15,131 bases of DNA, taken from the NCBI GenBank assembly GCA_002408105.1, contig DHQM01000081.1:1-15131 (forward strand), read 5' to 3'. Every line of letters starts with the position of its first letter. The first letter of the stretch is position 1. The translations under genes and the position numbers were made by a program. Origin of the DNA: Gammaproteobacteria bacterium UBA5338 (GTDB lineage Bacteria; Pseudomonadota; Gammaproteobacteria; Pseudomonadales; UBA5862). The notes under the pieces are model-generated. The model made no database searches and was not told the origin of the DNA. It was given only the letters and a program-made list of their open reading frames with translations. Positions 7,832-15,131 of the stretch are shown here, one piece after another.

Positions 7832-7965
7832 CCCTCGGATCATGGTCGGCTGAACAGATGGAAGCGAATAAACCCTGTCGCGGTCAAATCCCGCAGGTGC
7901 CAGTGGCCCGCACCCGCAGATCCGCAACGTTCAGCATGGTAAACCAAGGGGCGTTCTCGAGCACC

Positions 7966-8478
7966 CTAGCCGCGCCCCCCCTCCGTCTCACACACCTTGA
8001 AATGCGGCCGGAGTCGGACCGCGAGCTGCTCAAGCTGGCGTTCGGTGCGTGCGCCGCCGGCACGCAGCACCAGCCGCCGGCCGACCTCCGTCGGCACGAT
8101 TTCAATGCTCAGGTCAGCCGAAGGCAACACATCCTGACCCCGTTCAGGCCACTCGACGAGGCACAGGCTCGCCCCAGCAAGGTAGTCACGCACGCCCAGG
8201 TACTCAAGTTCTTCGGCATCGCCGAGCCGGTACAGATCCAGGTGGAACACGGGCACAGCGGCGTCCTCAAAGTAGGGCTCCACCAGGGTGTAGGTGGGGC
8301 TGCGCACCGAACCGGAGTGACCCAAGGCGCGGAGCCAGGCGCGGCACAGACTGGTCTTGCCGGCACCCAGTGGACCCTGCAGCGTCACCAGGCCACTCGA
8401 TACGACCCGCGCCAACTCCGCCGCCACTGCCTGGGTGCCGGCTTCGTCCGCGACTTCGATGCGCAGCACCTTTACCAC
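7966..8478 (-). CDS. tsaE: tRNA threonylcarbamoyladenosine biosynthesis ATPase TsaE
   Basis: This is a 170-residue P-loop ATPase that works with TsaB and TsaD to make N6-threonylcarbamoyladenosine (t6A) at position 37 of ANN-decoding tRNAs in the cytoplasm. Visible motifs are the Walker A GPLGAGKT (35-42), SPTYTLVEPY (60-69), HLDLYRL (79-85) and LVEWPER (107-113), all characteristic of the YjeE/TsaE family. The length is close to the family norm (about 150-160). The start is GTG at 8478-8476. Its first bases overlap the stop of nnrDE by 7 nucleotides, so translational coupling with nnrDE is likely and no strong ribosome binding site is needed. amiB follows after a 134-base gap. The nnrDE-tsaE-amiB-mutL order is conserved in gammaproteobacteria. 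Confidence 0.96.
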   Translation of the reverse strand: MVKVLRIEVADEAGTQAVAAELARVVSSGLVTLQGPLGAGKTSLCRAWLRALGHSGSVRSPTYTLVEPYFEDAAVPVFHLDLYRLGDAEELEYLGVRDYLAGASLCLVEWPERGQDVLPSADLSIEIVPTEVGRRLVLRAGGARTERQLEQLAVRLRPHFKVCETEGGRG

Positions 8479-10013
8479 GAACCGCCACCGCTTTTGTCCG
8501 GCGGCCGCGCGCCATTGACCAGCACCCGCAACGCCGGCAACAGGTCGCTGGCGATCAGGCCGCGCTCACCTGAGGCCGCAGCACAGTCGCCGGCTTCAGC
8601 GTGCAGCGCAACACCCAGGGTCGCTGCCTGAGCCACGTCCAATCCTTGGGCACAAAGGCCACTGATCACCCCAGTCAACAGATCACCCATGCCGCCGCTT
8701 GCCATGCCAGGGTTGCCGCCGTCACACAAGGACAGTCTGCCACCAGGGGTTGCCACCAGGGTGCCGACCCCTTTGAGCACCACGGCGCCGCCATGGCGCT
8801 GCTGCAATGCCGCCGCAGCCGCGAACCGGTCCGCCTCGACCGCGGCAACCGAGGTGCCGAGCAGCCGGGCGGCCTCTCCCGGATGCGGGGTGAGAATCCA
8901 ATCGTTGCGGTAGGGCGGCACCTTGAGCTCCGCCAGCAGGTTCAATGCATCAGCATCGACCACCAGCGGCAACCGCGCCTCGAGAACCTGCGCCCACAGC
9001 GACCGCGCCCAGGTGTCCTGGCCGAGGCCAGGGCCCACGGTCAGTACACTGGCCCGGCTGACCAACTCGGCAAGCACAGGGCCACTGCGCACCGCTCGAG
9101 CCATGAGTTCCGGAGCGCGAGCGTGCGCCGCGACAACGGTGGTGGGCCGTGTGGCCAACGACACCAGGCCACTGCCAGTGCGCACCGCCGCAAGGCCGGC
9201 GAGCAAAGCGGCGCCACCCATGCCGCGGTTGCCGCCCACGACCAGGCAGTGTCCAAAACGGCCTTTGTGTGCATCCCTCGCGCGCCCCGGCAGCGCCTCA
9301 AGACCGCTGGGATAGCGGTAGCGGGCGACCCGCTGAGTGATTTGCTGAAACGGCGCCTTGGAAACCCCCAGTCGGTCGAACACCAACAGCCCCACGTGAT
9401 CGGGGCCAGCACCCGTAAAAAGCCCGCGTTTGAGGGCAATGAAGGTCACCGTGAGGTCGGCGCGCACCGCGGTGCCGAGCACCACCCCGGTGTCCGCGTT
9501 CAGCCCCGATGGGACATCCAGCGCCATCACTGGACATGGACAGGCATTGATCCAGTCGATGGCGGCGCCATAAACACTCGACACCGGACGATCGACTCCG
9601 GTGCCCAAGAGCGCATCCACCACCAGGTCGGCGCCGGTGTTGGGGAGAGAGGGATCGAAGGGGTGTGGCACCACACCAGCATCCAGCGCCAGGCGGGCGG
9701 CATTGGCGGCTTCTGCGCTGAGTGATTCGGGTGACTTCAGTGCAAACAGCTGCACCCTGAGCCCTGCACGCCGGGCGAGCGCGGCGACGACGTATCCGTC
9801 CCCACCGTTGTTGCCCCCCCCACAGAGCACCACGAGGGATTTCGCCTGGGGCCACTGCCGACGCAGCCGGGTAAAGCTCGCAGCCCCCGCGCGGCGCATC
9901 AGTTCGTCGCCGCTGACTCCGTCCAACTCCTGCGCCAGCCGGTCCAGGCGGACGGCGGCTTCTCGCGTGTACAGCCAGTTGGGCAGTGGGCCCGAAATCG
10001 AACGCTGGGGCAC
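8472..10013 (-). CDS. nnrDE: Bifunctional NAD(P)HX epimerase / ADP-dependent NAD(P)HX dehydratase
   Basis: This 513-residue two-domain enzyme repairs hydrated NADH and NADPH. The N-terminal YjeF_N epimerase domain (about 12-220) interconverts R- and S-NAD(P)HX and carries GGGNNGGDGY (65-74), VDALLGTG (132-139) and ALDVPSGLNADTG (164-176). The C-terminal ribokinase-like dehydratase (about 240-505) uses ADP to dehydrate the S form; it shows KGRFGHCLVVGG (250-261), LTPHPGE (374-380) and NPGMASGGMGDLLTG (434-448). The frame is open upstream to 10253, but that would overlap queG. GTG at 10013 is chosen because it gives 513 residues, near the 515 of E. coli YjeF, and because GGTGAG lies 9 bases upstream with a TATAAT box further up. 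It overlaps tsaE by 7 bases. Confidence 0.95.
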   Translation of the reverse strand: MPQRSISGPLPNWLYTREAAVRLDRLAQELDGVSGDELMRRAGAASFTRLRRQWPQAKSLVVLCGGGNNGGDGYVVAALARRAGLRVQLFALKSPESLSAEAANAARLALDAGVVPHPFDPSLPNTGADLVVDALLGTGVDRPVSSVYGAAIDWINACPCPVMALDVPSGLNADTGVVLGTAVRADLTVTFIALKRGLFTGAGPDHVGLLVFDRLGVSKAPFQQITQRVARYRYPSGLEALPGRARDAHKGRFGHCLVVGGNRGMGGAALLAGLAAVRTGSGLVSLATRPTTVVAAHARAPELMARAVRSGPVLAELVSRASVLTVGPGLGQDTWARSLWAQVLEARLPLVVDADALNLLAELKVPPYRNDWILTPHPGEAARLLGTSVAAVEADRFAAAAALQQRHGGAVVLKGVGTLVATPGGRLSLCDGGNPGMASGGMGDLLTGVISGLCAQGLDVAQAATLGVALHAEAGDCAAASGERGLIASDLLPALRVLVNGARPPDKSGGGSW

Positions 10014-10055
10014 TTGGGGGTACTCACCGTCGGGCGACACGCGCCCCGTGGCACA

Positions 10056-10061
10056 ATTATA
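10056..10061 (-). promoter_or_regulatory. -10 box upstream of nnrDE
   Basis: On the minus strand this reads TATAAT, a perfect sigma70-type -10 hexamer. It lies about 42 bases before the GTG start of nnrDE, which would leave a 5' leader of roughly 35 bases containing the GGTGAG ribosome binding site. The -35 region at 16-18 bases spacing is poor (for example GCGTGT), so either the promoter is weak or it needs an activator. It is the best candidate promoter for the minus-strand gene run. On the plus strand the same bases include a poorer TATACA (10058-10063) with GCGACA 18 bases upstream (10034-10039), which may serve queG. Confidence 0.55.
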
Positions 10062-10088
10062 CAGCTCAGTGGATCGGTACACGCACCC

Positions 10089-11219
10089 ATGAACCCACCT
10101 CAACAGGCGCCTGAACACCCCGAGTTGCACGCCCTGCGCCTGCGCATGGAGCAGTGGGCGCGTGAGCTCGGCTTTGATCAACTCGGTGTGACCGACACCG
10201 ACCTCAGCGAAGCCGAAGGCCACCTGGCGAACTGGTTGAAACGAGGCGACCACGCCAGCCTAGACTACATGCACCGCCATGGACACAAACGGACCCGGCC
10301 CGCGGAACTGGTTCCCGGAACGCTGCGGGTGGTGTCGGTGCGCATGAACTATCTGCCGCCCGACACCCAGCCGCTGCGCATCTTGGCAGACCCGAGCATG
10401 GCGTACATCTCGCGGTATGCCCTCGGGCGTGACTACCACAAGACCGTGCGCAAACGATTGGCCACCCTTGCCGAGCGCATTCACACCGAACTCTCTGGGC
10501 TCGGCTATCGGGTGTTCGTGGACTCCGCGCCGGTGATGGAGAAGGCGCTTGCTGCCAAAGCGGGGCTGGGCTGGATCGGCAAGAACACCCTGTTGCTCAA
10601 CCGAGAAGCGGGCTCTTGGTTTTTTCTGGGTGAGATTTACCTCGATGCGCCGCTGCCGCTCGACCCCCAACCCGACCGCACCGGCAGCTGTGGGCGCTGC
10701 AGCGCATGCCTGGACGTCTGCCCGACAGGCGCATTTCGCGGCCCCTACCAACTCAACGCACGCCGGTGTATTTCCTACCTCACCATCGAAAACCGCGGGC
10801 CGATCCCCGAATCACTTCGCCCGCTCATGGGCAACCGGGTGTTCGGCTGCGATGACTGCCAATGGGTGTGCCCTTGGAACCGCTTCGCGAAACACAGCAG
10901 TGAGGGCGACTTTCAGGCCCGCCACGGCCTGGACGCCATGGAATTGCTCACACTGTTCAACTGGGATGAGGCGACCTTCCTGGAACGCACGGCGGGGTCT
11001 CCAATCCGCAGGGCCGGCTACTCCGGCTTTCGTCGCAACTTGGTGGTGGCGCTGGGGAATTGGCTGCGTTCGGCCCCGCTGGAAGCCGATTGCGAGCGAG
11101 CGGTTGTGGCGCTTAGCGCTGCTGCCGAGGCCGCTGATACGTCGGAGCTGCTGCGCGAGCACCTGCAATGGGCACTCGATCAACTGACCCCGGAAGCCCG
11201 GAAGAAATGGGTCCGGTAG
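10089..11219 (+). CDS. queG: Epoxyqueuosine reductase QueG
   Basis: This 376-residue cobalamin-dependent iron-sulphur enzyme carries out the last step of queuosine synthesis, reducing epoxyqueuosine to queuosine at the wobble base of GUN tRNAs in the cytoplasm. Two [4Fe-4S] sites are intact: [18 protein letters not shown] (C201, C204, C207, C211) and [13 protein letters not shown] (C254, C257, C261), with C227 in [10 protein letters not shown] between them. D145 in VDSAPVMEK is the likely proton donor known from the family, and [13 protein letters not shown] (158-170) is the typical cobalamin-side motif. The length matches E. coli (379). The ATG at 10089 is chosen over one at 10014 because the upstream extension has no family similarity and would overlap the nnrDE start; only a weak GGATCGG precedes it. 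The gene diverges from nnrDE over 75 bases, and its last 40 bases overlap the end of orn on the other strand. Confidence 0.96.
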   Translation: MNPPQQAPEHPELHALRLRMEQWARELGFDQLGVTDTDLSEAEGHLANWLKRGDHASLDYMHRHGHKRTRPAELVPGTLRVVSVRMNYLPPDTQPLRILADPSMAYISRYALGRDYHKTVRKRLATLAERIHTELSGLGYRVFVDSAPVMEKALAAKAGLGWIGKNTLLLNREAGSWFFLGEIYLDAPLPLDPQPDRTGSCGRCSACLDVCPTGAFRGPYQLNARRCISYLTIENRGPIPESLRPLMGNRVFGCDDCQWVCPWNRFAKHSSEGDFQARHGLDAMELLTLFNWDEATFLERTAGSPIRRAGYSGFRRNLVVALGNWLRSAPLEADCERAVVALSAAAEAADTSELLREHLQWALDQLTPEARKKWVR

Positions 11220-11734
11220 TATGCCAACTCGGCAATGGACTCACGCACATCCTCAAGTGCAATGTGGCTCGCCTGCTTGCGAAAACCATCCAGCAGATCT
11301 GGCCGCCAGCGGCGCGCCAACTCTTTGATGGTGCTGACATCAAGGTTTCGGTAATGGAAAAAACGCTCCAGTTGCGGCATGTAGCGCGCGAGAAACCGCC
11401 GGTCCTGGCAGATGCTGTTGCCGCACATGGGCGACTCCCCCGCCGCCAGGTGTGCGCTCAAAAACTCCAGGGTCAAGCGCTCAACATCGGCCTCGTCATA
11501 GCGGCTGGAACGCACCCGATCAATCAAACCCGACGCGCCGTGGTGGGTCTGGTTCCACTCATCCATGGCCGCGAGCCGAGCTTCATCCTGGCGGACCGCC
11601 AGCACCGGTCCAACGGCGATCTCATTGAGGTCCTTGTCGGTAACCAAGGTGGCAATTTCGATGATGCGGTCCCCCAGGGGGTCGAGTCCGGTCATCTCCA
11701 GGTCGATCCAGATGAGGCGCTGCTGTTCGCCCAT
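11180..11734 (-). CDS. orn: Oligoribonuclease
   Basis: This 184-residue 3'-to-5' exoribonuclease of the DEDDh family degrades RNA dinucleotides and pGpG, finishing mRNA decay and cyclic-di-GMP breakdown in the cytoplasm. Catalytic residues are visible as D11 and E13 ([12 protein letters not shown]), D111 (ICQDRRFL), H157 (SHIAL) and D162 (EDVRESI). The length matches E. coli Orn (181). The ATG at 11734 is preceded by CAGGAG at about 6 bases, a good ribosome binding site; the frame is open far upstream through the rsgA region, which is ignored. The stop falls inside the last codons of queG, a 40-base convergent overlap. Upstream it diverges from rsgA, the arrangement known from E. coli. Confidence 0.97.
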   Translation of the reverse strand: MGEQQRLIWIDLEMTGLDPLGDRIIEIATLVTDKDLNEIAVGPVLAVRQDEARLAAMDEWNQTHHGASGLIDRVRSSRYDEADVERLTLEFLSAHLAAGESPMCGNSICQDRRFLARYMPQLERFFHYRNLDVSTIKELARRWRPDLLDGFRKQASHIALEDVRESIAELAYYRTHFFRASGVS

Positions 11735-11765
11735 GGTGCACTCCTGAGTGGGTTTGCCTGCGGGC

Positions 11766-11771
11766 ATTCTA
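11766..11771 (-). promoter_or_regulatory. Probable -10 box for orn
   Basis: On the minus strand this reads TAGAAT, five of six matches to the sigma70 -10 consensus. It is about 31 bases upstream of the orn start, leaving a short leader that contains the CAGGAG ribosome binding site. No good -35 is seen at 16-18 bases. It lies inside the 79-base orn/rsgA divergent gap. Confidence 0.4.
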
Positions 11772-11784
11772 ACCTCCAAGCAAC

Positions 11785-11807
11785 GGCGCCCCAGTGGAAA
11801 AGGCGCC
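11785..11807. repeat. GGCGCC inverted repeat around the rsgA ribosome binding site
   Basis: Two GGCGCC palindromes (11785-11790 and 11802-11807) are 11 bases apart and can form a 6-base GC stem. The loop holds GGAAAA, the only purine-rich candidate ribosome binding site for rsgA. Such a stem could limit rsgA translation. The repeat is seen directly; the role is inferred. Confidence 0.35.
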
Positions 11808-11813
11808 ACCAAC

Positions 11814-12833
11814 ATGCCCACCGCCAGCATGCCTAAGCGGCGCCTCTCCGAGCAACAGCGCCGACGCATCGCGCACCGCCGGTCTCCGCTGCAATCGGGG
11901 GGAGGAAGCGAATCGACCAGTGCACCCGCCGCAGAGGGGCTTGTGATCGCCAACCTCGGCCAACGGCTTGAGGTCGAAGACCCCGAAGGCCACCGGTACG
12001 GCTGCCACCTGCGTGCCAACCTGCCCACTCCGGTGCCTGGCGACAAGGTGCTGTGGGTGCCGCCCAACCGCCCGCAAGACCAGGGGGTGATCGAATCACG
12101 CCTGCCCCGGCGCAATGCCCTCGAACGCCCCGGATTTGATGGCGCCCTCAAACCGATTGCCGCCAACATCGACCAGGTGGTGCTGGTGATGGCACTGGAC
12201 CCCGAACCCCTGGAACTACAGATTGACCGCCACCTGGTCGCCATCGCCGCCCTCGGCGCCGAGGCGCTGGTGGTGATCAACAAAATCGACCTCGTCAAGG
12301 AACTCCCGCAGCGGGCCACAACGGCCGAATCCCTTGGCCGGATGTACCGTGCGCTCGGATATGCAACGCTTGCTGTGTCAAGCCGTCAGGTCCAGGGCAT
12401 GGCTGACCTGCGGGCCGCACTCAGGGGCCGAATATCCGTGGTGGTGGGCGCCTCAGGGGTTGGAAAATCCGCACTGATTCAAACCTTGCTGCCCCATGAG
12501 CGGCTGCGCACAGGCACCGTGTCCGCAGCCAACGCCCGGGGCAAGCACACCACCACCAACGCCAGGCTCTACCACCTCCCGGAGGGCGGTCAACTGATCG
12601 ACTCCCCCGGAATCCGGGAATTCGGCCTCGGCCACCTCGACGTCAAGGAGATCTATGCAGGGTTCGTGGAACTGGCGCCCGCCTTGGGCCATTGCCGGTT
12701 TCGCAGCTGCACCCACCAGCAGGAGCCGGGGTGCGCGCTGCGCGAATACATTCGGGATGGCGCCATGGCCCCGTCCCGCAGGCAAAGCCTAGAGCGCATC
12801 TTGCGCGAGCGGGGTCTGGGTGGTGCGCCTTAG
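11814..12833 (+). CDS. rsgA: Small-subunit ribosome biogenesis GTPase RsgA
   Basis: This 339-residue circularly permuted GTPase acts in late 30S subunit maturation. An OB-fold RNA-binding domain (about 40-105) comes first. The G motifs follow in permuted order: NKID (156-159, G4), SS (189-190, G5), GASGVGKS (212-219, G1), GKHTTT (243-248, G2) and DSPG (263-266, G3). A C-terminal zinc domain carries C294, C299, H301 and C307. The length is close to E. coli (350). The basic N-terminus [13 protein letters not shown] is typical of the family. Two starts are possible: ATG 11814, with GGAAAAGG about 10 bases upstream, or ATG 11829, which begins directly at MPKRRL but lacks a ribosome binding site; I chose the first. 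It diverges from orn and is followed by the HDOD gene after 102 bases. Confidence 0.95.
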   Translation: MPTASMPKRRLSEQQRRRIAHRRSPLQSGGGSESTSAPAAEGLVIANLGQRLEVEDPEGHRYGCHLRANLPTPVPGDKVLWVPPNRPQDQGVIESRLPRRNALERPGFDGALKPIAANIDQVVLVMALDPEPLELQIDRHLVAIAALGAEALVVINKIDLVKELPQRATTAESLGRMYRALGYATLAVSSRQVQGMADLRAALRGRISVVVGASGVGKSALIQTLLPHERLRTGTVSAANARGKHTTTNARLYHLPEGGQLIDSPGIREFGLGHLDVKEIYAGFVELAPALGHCRFRSCTHQQEPGCALREYIRDGAMAPSRRQSLERILRERGLGGAP

Positions 12834-12935
12834 CGCGGCACTGCCCCGCCCGCGGTCAGCCTGCTCAGAAAACGAGCTACACTAATTCCATTGCCCCTGC
12901 CTGAAACTCCCGGCCACTCGCCACAAGGGTCGACC

Positions 12936-14555
12936 ATGCCGAGCGCCTCCGTGCAACAGACAGAAGCCGAGATCGATTGGGTCACCCGCCTCGAGCAGAT
13001 CAGCCTGCCCGCGCCACGCTCCACCCTGGGCGCACTTCGGGTCGCGGCCAGCGAATCGCCCCGCTACGACAAGATCGCAGCGGTTCTGCGCACCAACCCA
13101 TTGCTGTGCCTGAACCTCTTCATCAAAGCCGGCCGCGATGGACGAGAGCGGGTCACCGAGGTGCGCAACATCGAGCACGGTGTCTCACTGCTCGGCGTAC
13201 ACCAGGTGCTGAAGCTCTGCGAGCGGCAAGCAGACCTGAGAACGGCCCAGCCGGAGTACCTCGGAGAAGTCACCCGCGGACTGCATGCCGCCCACATTGC
13301 CAAAGCGATTGCGGTGCACAAAGGCCATTACTCCGGCGAGGAAATGTTCTGGGGCACGCTGTTCACACGCATGGGGTACTGGGCTTGCTGGCACAGCGCC
13401 TGCGACCTGATGCGCGAGATCGAAGCGCGCGGCCCCTACGCCGATGAAGACGCCCGCCGCAATGCCGAACGGGCGCGCTTCGATGTCTCGCTGGAGGGGC
13501 TCAGCTATCAATTGGCCCAGGCCTGGCGCCTGCCCCGGCTCACCGCGCAAGCCCTGTCTCCGTCCCAGCAACCAAGCGAATCCATGCTGCGACAACTCGC
13601 GAGCCACGCCCGCACCCGAGGCGACGCACCCGAGCCTGAGCACGCCGAGTTGCTGCGGGTCATGCATGCTCCAGTCACCTCCCTCGTGCTGGCCCATCGC
13701 TGGGTGGCCCACTTCGAACAACAGGACGGCGAGGCCCAACATGCCACCGAGCGCATGATGGCCGGTCACCTGCGGACCAGCGTCGAAGCAGCACGAAAGC
13801 TGGCACTCGCCGGGACACTGCAGTGCGCCGGCGCTTTCGACCTGCCGAACGCTATCAACCCGGGGCTGCGCCTGGTGATGCTCAAGATGGATCGGCAAGC
13901 TCAAGCGGAATTTGAAACCCAGGAATCACCAATCCGCAACACAGAAAAACCAATTGCAGCGATCGAGCAGGCGACGCCGGCAGGCGAACCTGAACCGTCC
14001 GCGGACTCGGCCCGTTCACCGCCGCAAGCGCCTGGCAGGCCTGACGCTGCCCTGCTGCGCAGCGTCACTGAACGGCTGCACAGGCAACCAGATACCTTCA
14101 AAGACCTCAATGACCTGTGTCAGCAACTGCTGGAAGGTTTCAGTTCTGGAGTGGGCTTGTCTCGTGTGGGCATTGCACTGCTGCGCCCAGCCCAGCAGGT
14201 GCTGCAGTTCACCTACACCCGAACAACCCCGGGTCAACAGGATCTGACGGGCCTCTCGATCGACATGCGGGCCGGACTGCTCGCCCAATTGCTTCGACAG
14301 CCAACGGCTTTACTGCTCAATGCGCAGAACCGCGACCGTGTGTTGCCGCAGCTACCGGCGAGCTTTTTGCGCGCCACCCAGTGCGACTGCTTCATGATGA
14401 TGTCACTGTTCGCAAACGAAAGGCCGGTGGGGTTGTGCTACGCAGATGCCGGCCCGAGTGCACCGACGCCAAGCGACCTACAGTTCAAACTGTTTAAGAA
14501 CCTTGCTGCAGGCGCAAACCATGTGCTCGCGCATCTCGCACGCCGGGCACGCTGA
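12936..14555 (+). CDS. HDOD domain protein with a C-terminal GAF-like domain
   Basis: This 539-residue cytoplasmic protein is probably a signalling protein. Residues ~20-300 resemble a HDOD domain, a non-catalytic relative of HD phosphohydrolases: LPAPRSTLGALRVAASE (24-40), YDKIAAVLRTNPLLCLNLF (44-62) and VRNIEHGVSLLGVHQVLKL (76-94). I do not see an intact HD metal pair. A low-complexity Pro/Glu/Ala linker spans ~328-370, and residues ~375-535 resemble a GAF fold (FKDLNDLCQQLLEGFSSGVG, then VGIALLRP and RPVGLCYADAG). No output domain such as GGDEF or EAL is present. ATG at 12936 is chosen over 12891 because AAGGG lies 7 bases upstream. A weak -10-like TACACT at 12878-12883 is the only promoter hint. 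It sits between rsgA and psd, which are adjacent in E. coli. Its exact role is unknown. Confidence 0.8.
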   Translation: MPSASVQQTEAEIDWVTRLEQISLPAPRSTLGALRVAASESPRYDKIAAVLRTNPLLCLNLFIKAGRDGRERVTEVRNIEHGVSLLGVHQVLKLCERQADLRTAQPEYLGEVTRGLHAAHIAKAIAVHKGHYSGEEMFWGTLFTRMGYWACWHSACDLMREIEARGPYADEDARRNAERARFDVSLEGLSYQLAQAWRLPRLTAQALSPSQQPSESMLRQLASHARTRGDAPEPEHAELLRVMHAPVTSLVLAHRWVAHFEQQDGEAQHATERMMAGHLRTSVEAARKLALAGTLQCAGAFDLPNAINPGLRLVMLKMDRQAQAEFETQESPIRNTEKPIAAIEQATPAGEPEPSADSARSPPQAPGRPDAALLRSVTERLHRQPDTFKDLNDLCQQLLEGFSSGVGLSRVGIALLRPAQQVLQFTYTRTTPGQQDLTGLSIDMRAGLLAQLLRQPTALLLNAQNRDRVLPQLPASFLRATQCDCFMMMSLFANERPVGLCYADAGPSAPTPSDLQFKLFKNLAAGANHVLAHLARRAR

Positions 14556-14587
14556 CACACCCACGCCCACAGCGCATCGAACCCGGC

Positions 14588-14596
14588 TGGTACAAT
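14588..14596 (+). promoter_or_regulatory. Extended -10 promoter for psd
   Basis: TGGTACAAT is an extended -10 element (TGn followed by TACAAT, five of six matches). It lies about 41 bases upstream of the psd ATG, leaving a leader of about 35 bases that contains the strong GAGGAG ribosome binding site. The -35 region (CACAGC at 17 bases) is poor, which is tolerable for extended -10 promoters. It suggests psd is transcribed at least partly on its own, apart from rsgA and the HDOD gene. Confidence 0.55.
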
Positions 14597-14637
14597 GCGA
14601 CTCACTGTGATCACCCGCACAGAAGAGGAGCACGCAG

Positions 14638-15131
14638 ATGCCAGAGCGGCTGTTCGCCCTGTTGCAGTATCCCCTGCCCCAGCATGGAATCACGCGGATA
14701 TTCGGCTGGCTTGCGCAGCGGAAATGGCCCTGGCTGGTGCAGCCCTGGATTCACGCCTGGATTCGCGCCTACGGCGTCGACATGAGTGAGGCGGAGTTCG
14801 AGAAGCCTGAGTCATACACCACCTTCAACGCATTTTTTACGCGCGCCTTGAAACCTGGGGTCAGATCAATTCCAAAGTGCACAAACGCCCTCATTTCTCC
14901 GGTCGACGGAACCCTGAGCGAGTATGGCAGGCTCGATGGCGAGCGGCTGTTGCAGGCCAAAGGCCACGAGTACGACCTCACTGCTCTACTGGGCGATCGA
15001 ACCCGAGCAGCGCAGTTTAAAGGTGGCGATTTCGGAACCCTGTACTTGGCCCCTGGCGACTACCACCGCATCCATATGCCGATCTCTGGAAGGTTGGTCG
15101 AGATGCGCTACATCCCCGGTCGCCTGTTCTC
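14638..15131 (+). CDS. psd: Phosphatidylserine decarboxylase, N-terminal part (cut by window edge)
   Basis: These are the first 164 codons of the membrane-bound, pyruvoyl-dependent enzyme that converts phosphatidylserine to phosphatidylethanolamine. Family features: YTTFNAFFTRALKPGVR (60-76), SPVDGTLSEYG (87-97, with D90 of the self-cleavage triad), LLQAKGHEYDL (104-114) and PGDYHRIHMP (139-148, with H143 and H146). The LGST self-processing site that makes the pyruvoyl group lies beyond the window. The start ATG has GAGGAG 8 bases upstream. The gene aligns residue for residue with E. coli Psd over the visible part, D90 being at the same number. A short near-tandem 12-base repeat at about 14749-14772 encodes WIHAWIRA and is within normal family variation. 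Confidence 0.96.
   Translation, partial: MPERLFALLQYPLPQHGITRIFGWLAQRKWPWLVQPWIHAWIRAYGVDMSEAEFEKPESYTTFNAFFTRALKPGVRSIPKCTNALISPVDGTLSEYGRLDGERLLQAKGHEYDLTALLGDRTRAAQFKGGDFGTLYLAPGDYHRIHMPISGRLVEMRYIPGRLF

Noticed and set aside
7884..7937. A 17-codon mini-frame in the tsaE-amiB gap, a possible leader peptide
   Set aside because: It has no ribosome binding site, no run of a single amino acid and no attenuator-like hairpin, so nothing supports translation.
10014..10253. Upstream extension of nnrDE to an earlier start
   Set aside because: It would add 80 residues without family similarity, overlap queG, and place the TATAAT box inside the coding region; the 513-residue form matches the family length.
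14552..14557. CTGACA as a -35 box for psd
   Set aside because: It matches the consensus well but is 33 bases from the -10 box, far too distant.
14749..14772. Near-perfect 12-base tandem repeat in psd
   Set aside because: It encodes WIHAWIRA in a region where the family has similar helical residues; it is in frame and the protein aligns without an insertion.
1..15131. CRISPR arrays, tRNA genes, insertion sequences, attachment sites, toxin-antitoxin or phage-defence genes
   Set aside because: None seen on reading both strands: no regularly spaced repeats, no transposase motifs, no cloverleaf sequences.

Overview
The window comes from a high-GC bacterial chromosome, most likely a gammaproteobacterium. 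The basis is gene order: nnrDE-tsaE-amiB-mutL together with queG, orn, rsgA and psd is a conserved gammaproteobacterial neighbourhood, known for example in E. coli. Here it is rearranged. Almost every base is coding, and no intergenic gap exceeds about 135 bases. I see no tRNA, rRNA, CRISPR array, insertion sequence or phage gene.

Left part (1-10013, all minus strand, transcribed right to left): nnrDE (NAD(P)HX repair), tsaE (tRNA t6A synthesis), amiB (peptidoglycan amidase), mutL (mismatch repair, endonuclease type), a glutathione S-transferase, a very large membrane protein, and the first 99 codons of acnA (aconitase). The gaps are 134 bases or less with no convincing terminator, so a long read-through operon is possible. 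A good -10 box for this run lies at 10056-10061, just upstream of nnrDE.

Middle and right part: queG (tRNA queuosine) runs on the plus strand, diverging from nnrDE. orn (oligoribonuclease) runs on the minus strand, and its 3' end overlaps the 3' end of queG. rsgA (ribosome-assembly GTPase) diverges from orn. It is followed by a HDOD-GAF signalling protein and then psd (phosphatidylserine decarboxylase), which is cut by the window end and has its own extended -10 promoter.

The stand-out is the 1134-residue protein at 355-3759. Its first ~435 residues look like 13 membrane helices carrying two VanZ-like domains. The remaining ~700 residues form a heparinase II/III-type polysaccharide lyase that positive-inside charge rules place outside the cytoplasmic membrane. 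It sits where E. coli has miaA-hfq after mutL, and it is the best candidate here for an undescribed system: a membrane-tethered glycan lyase fused to an integral membrane module of unknown function. The other genes are mostly housekeeping.
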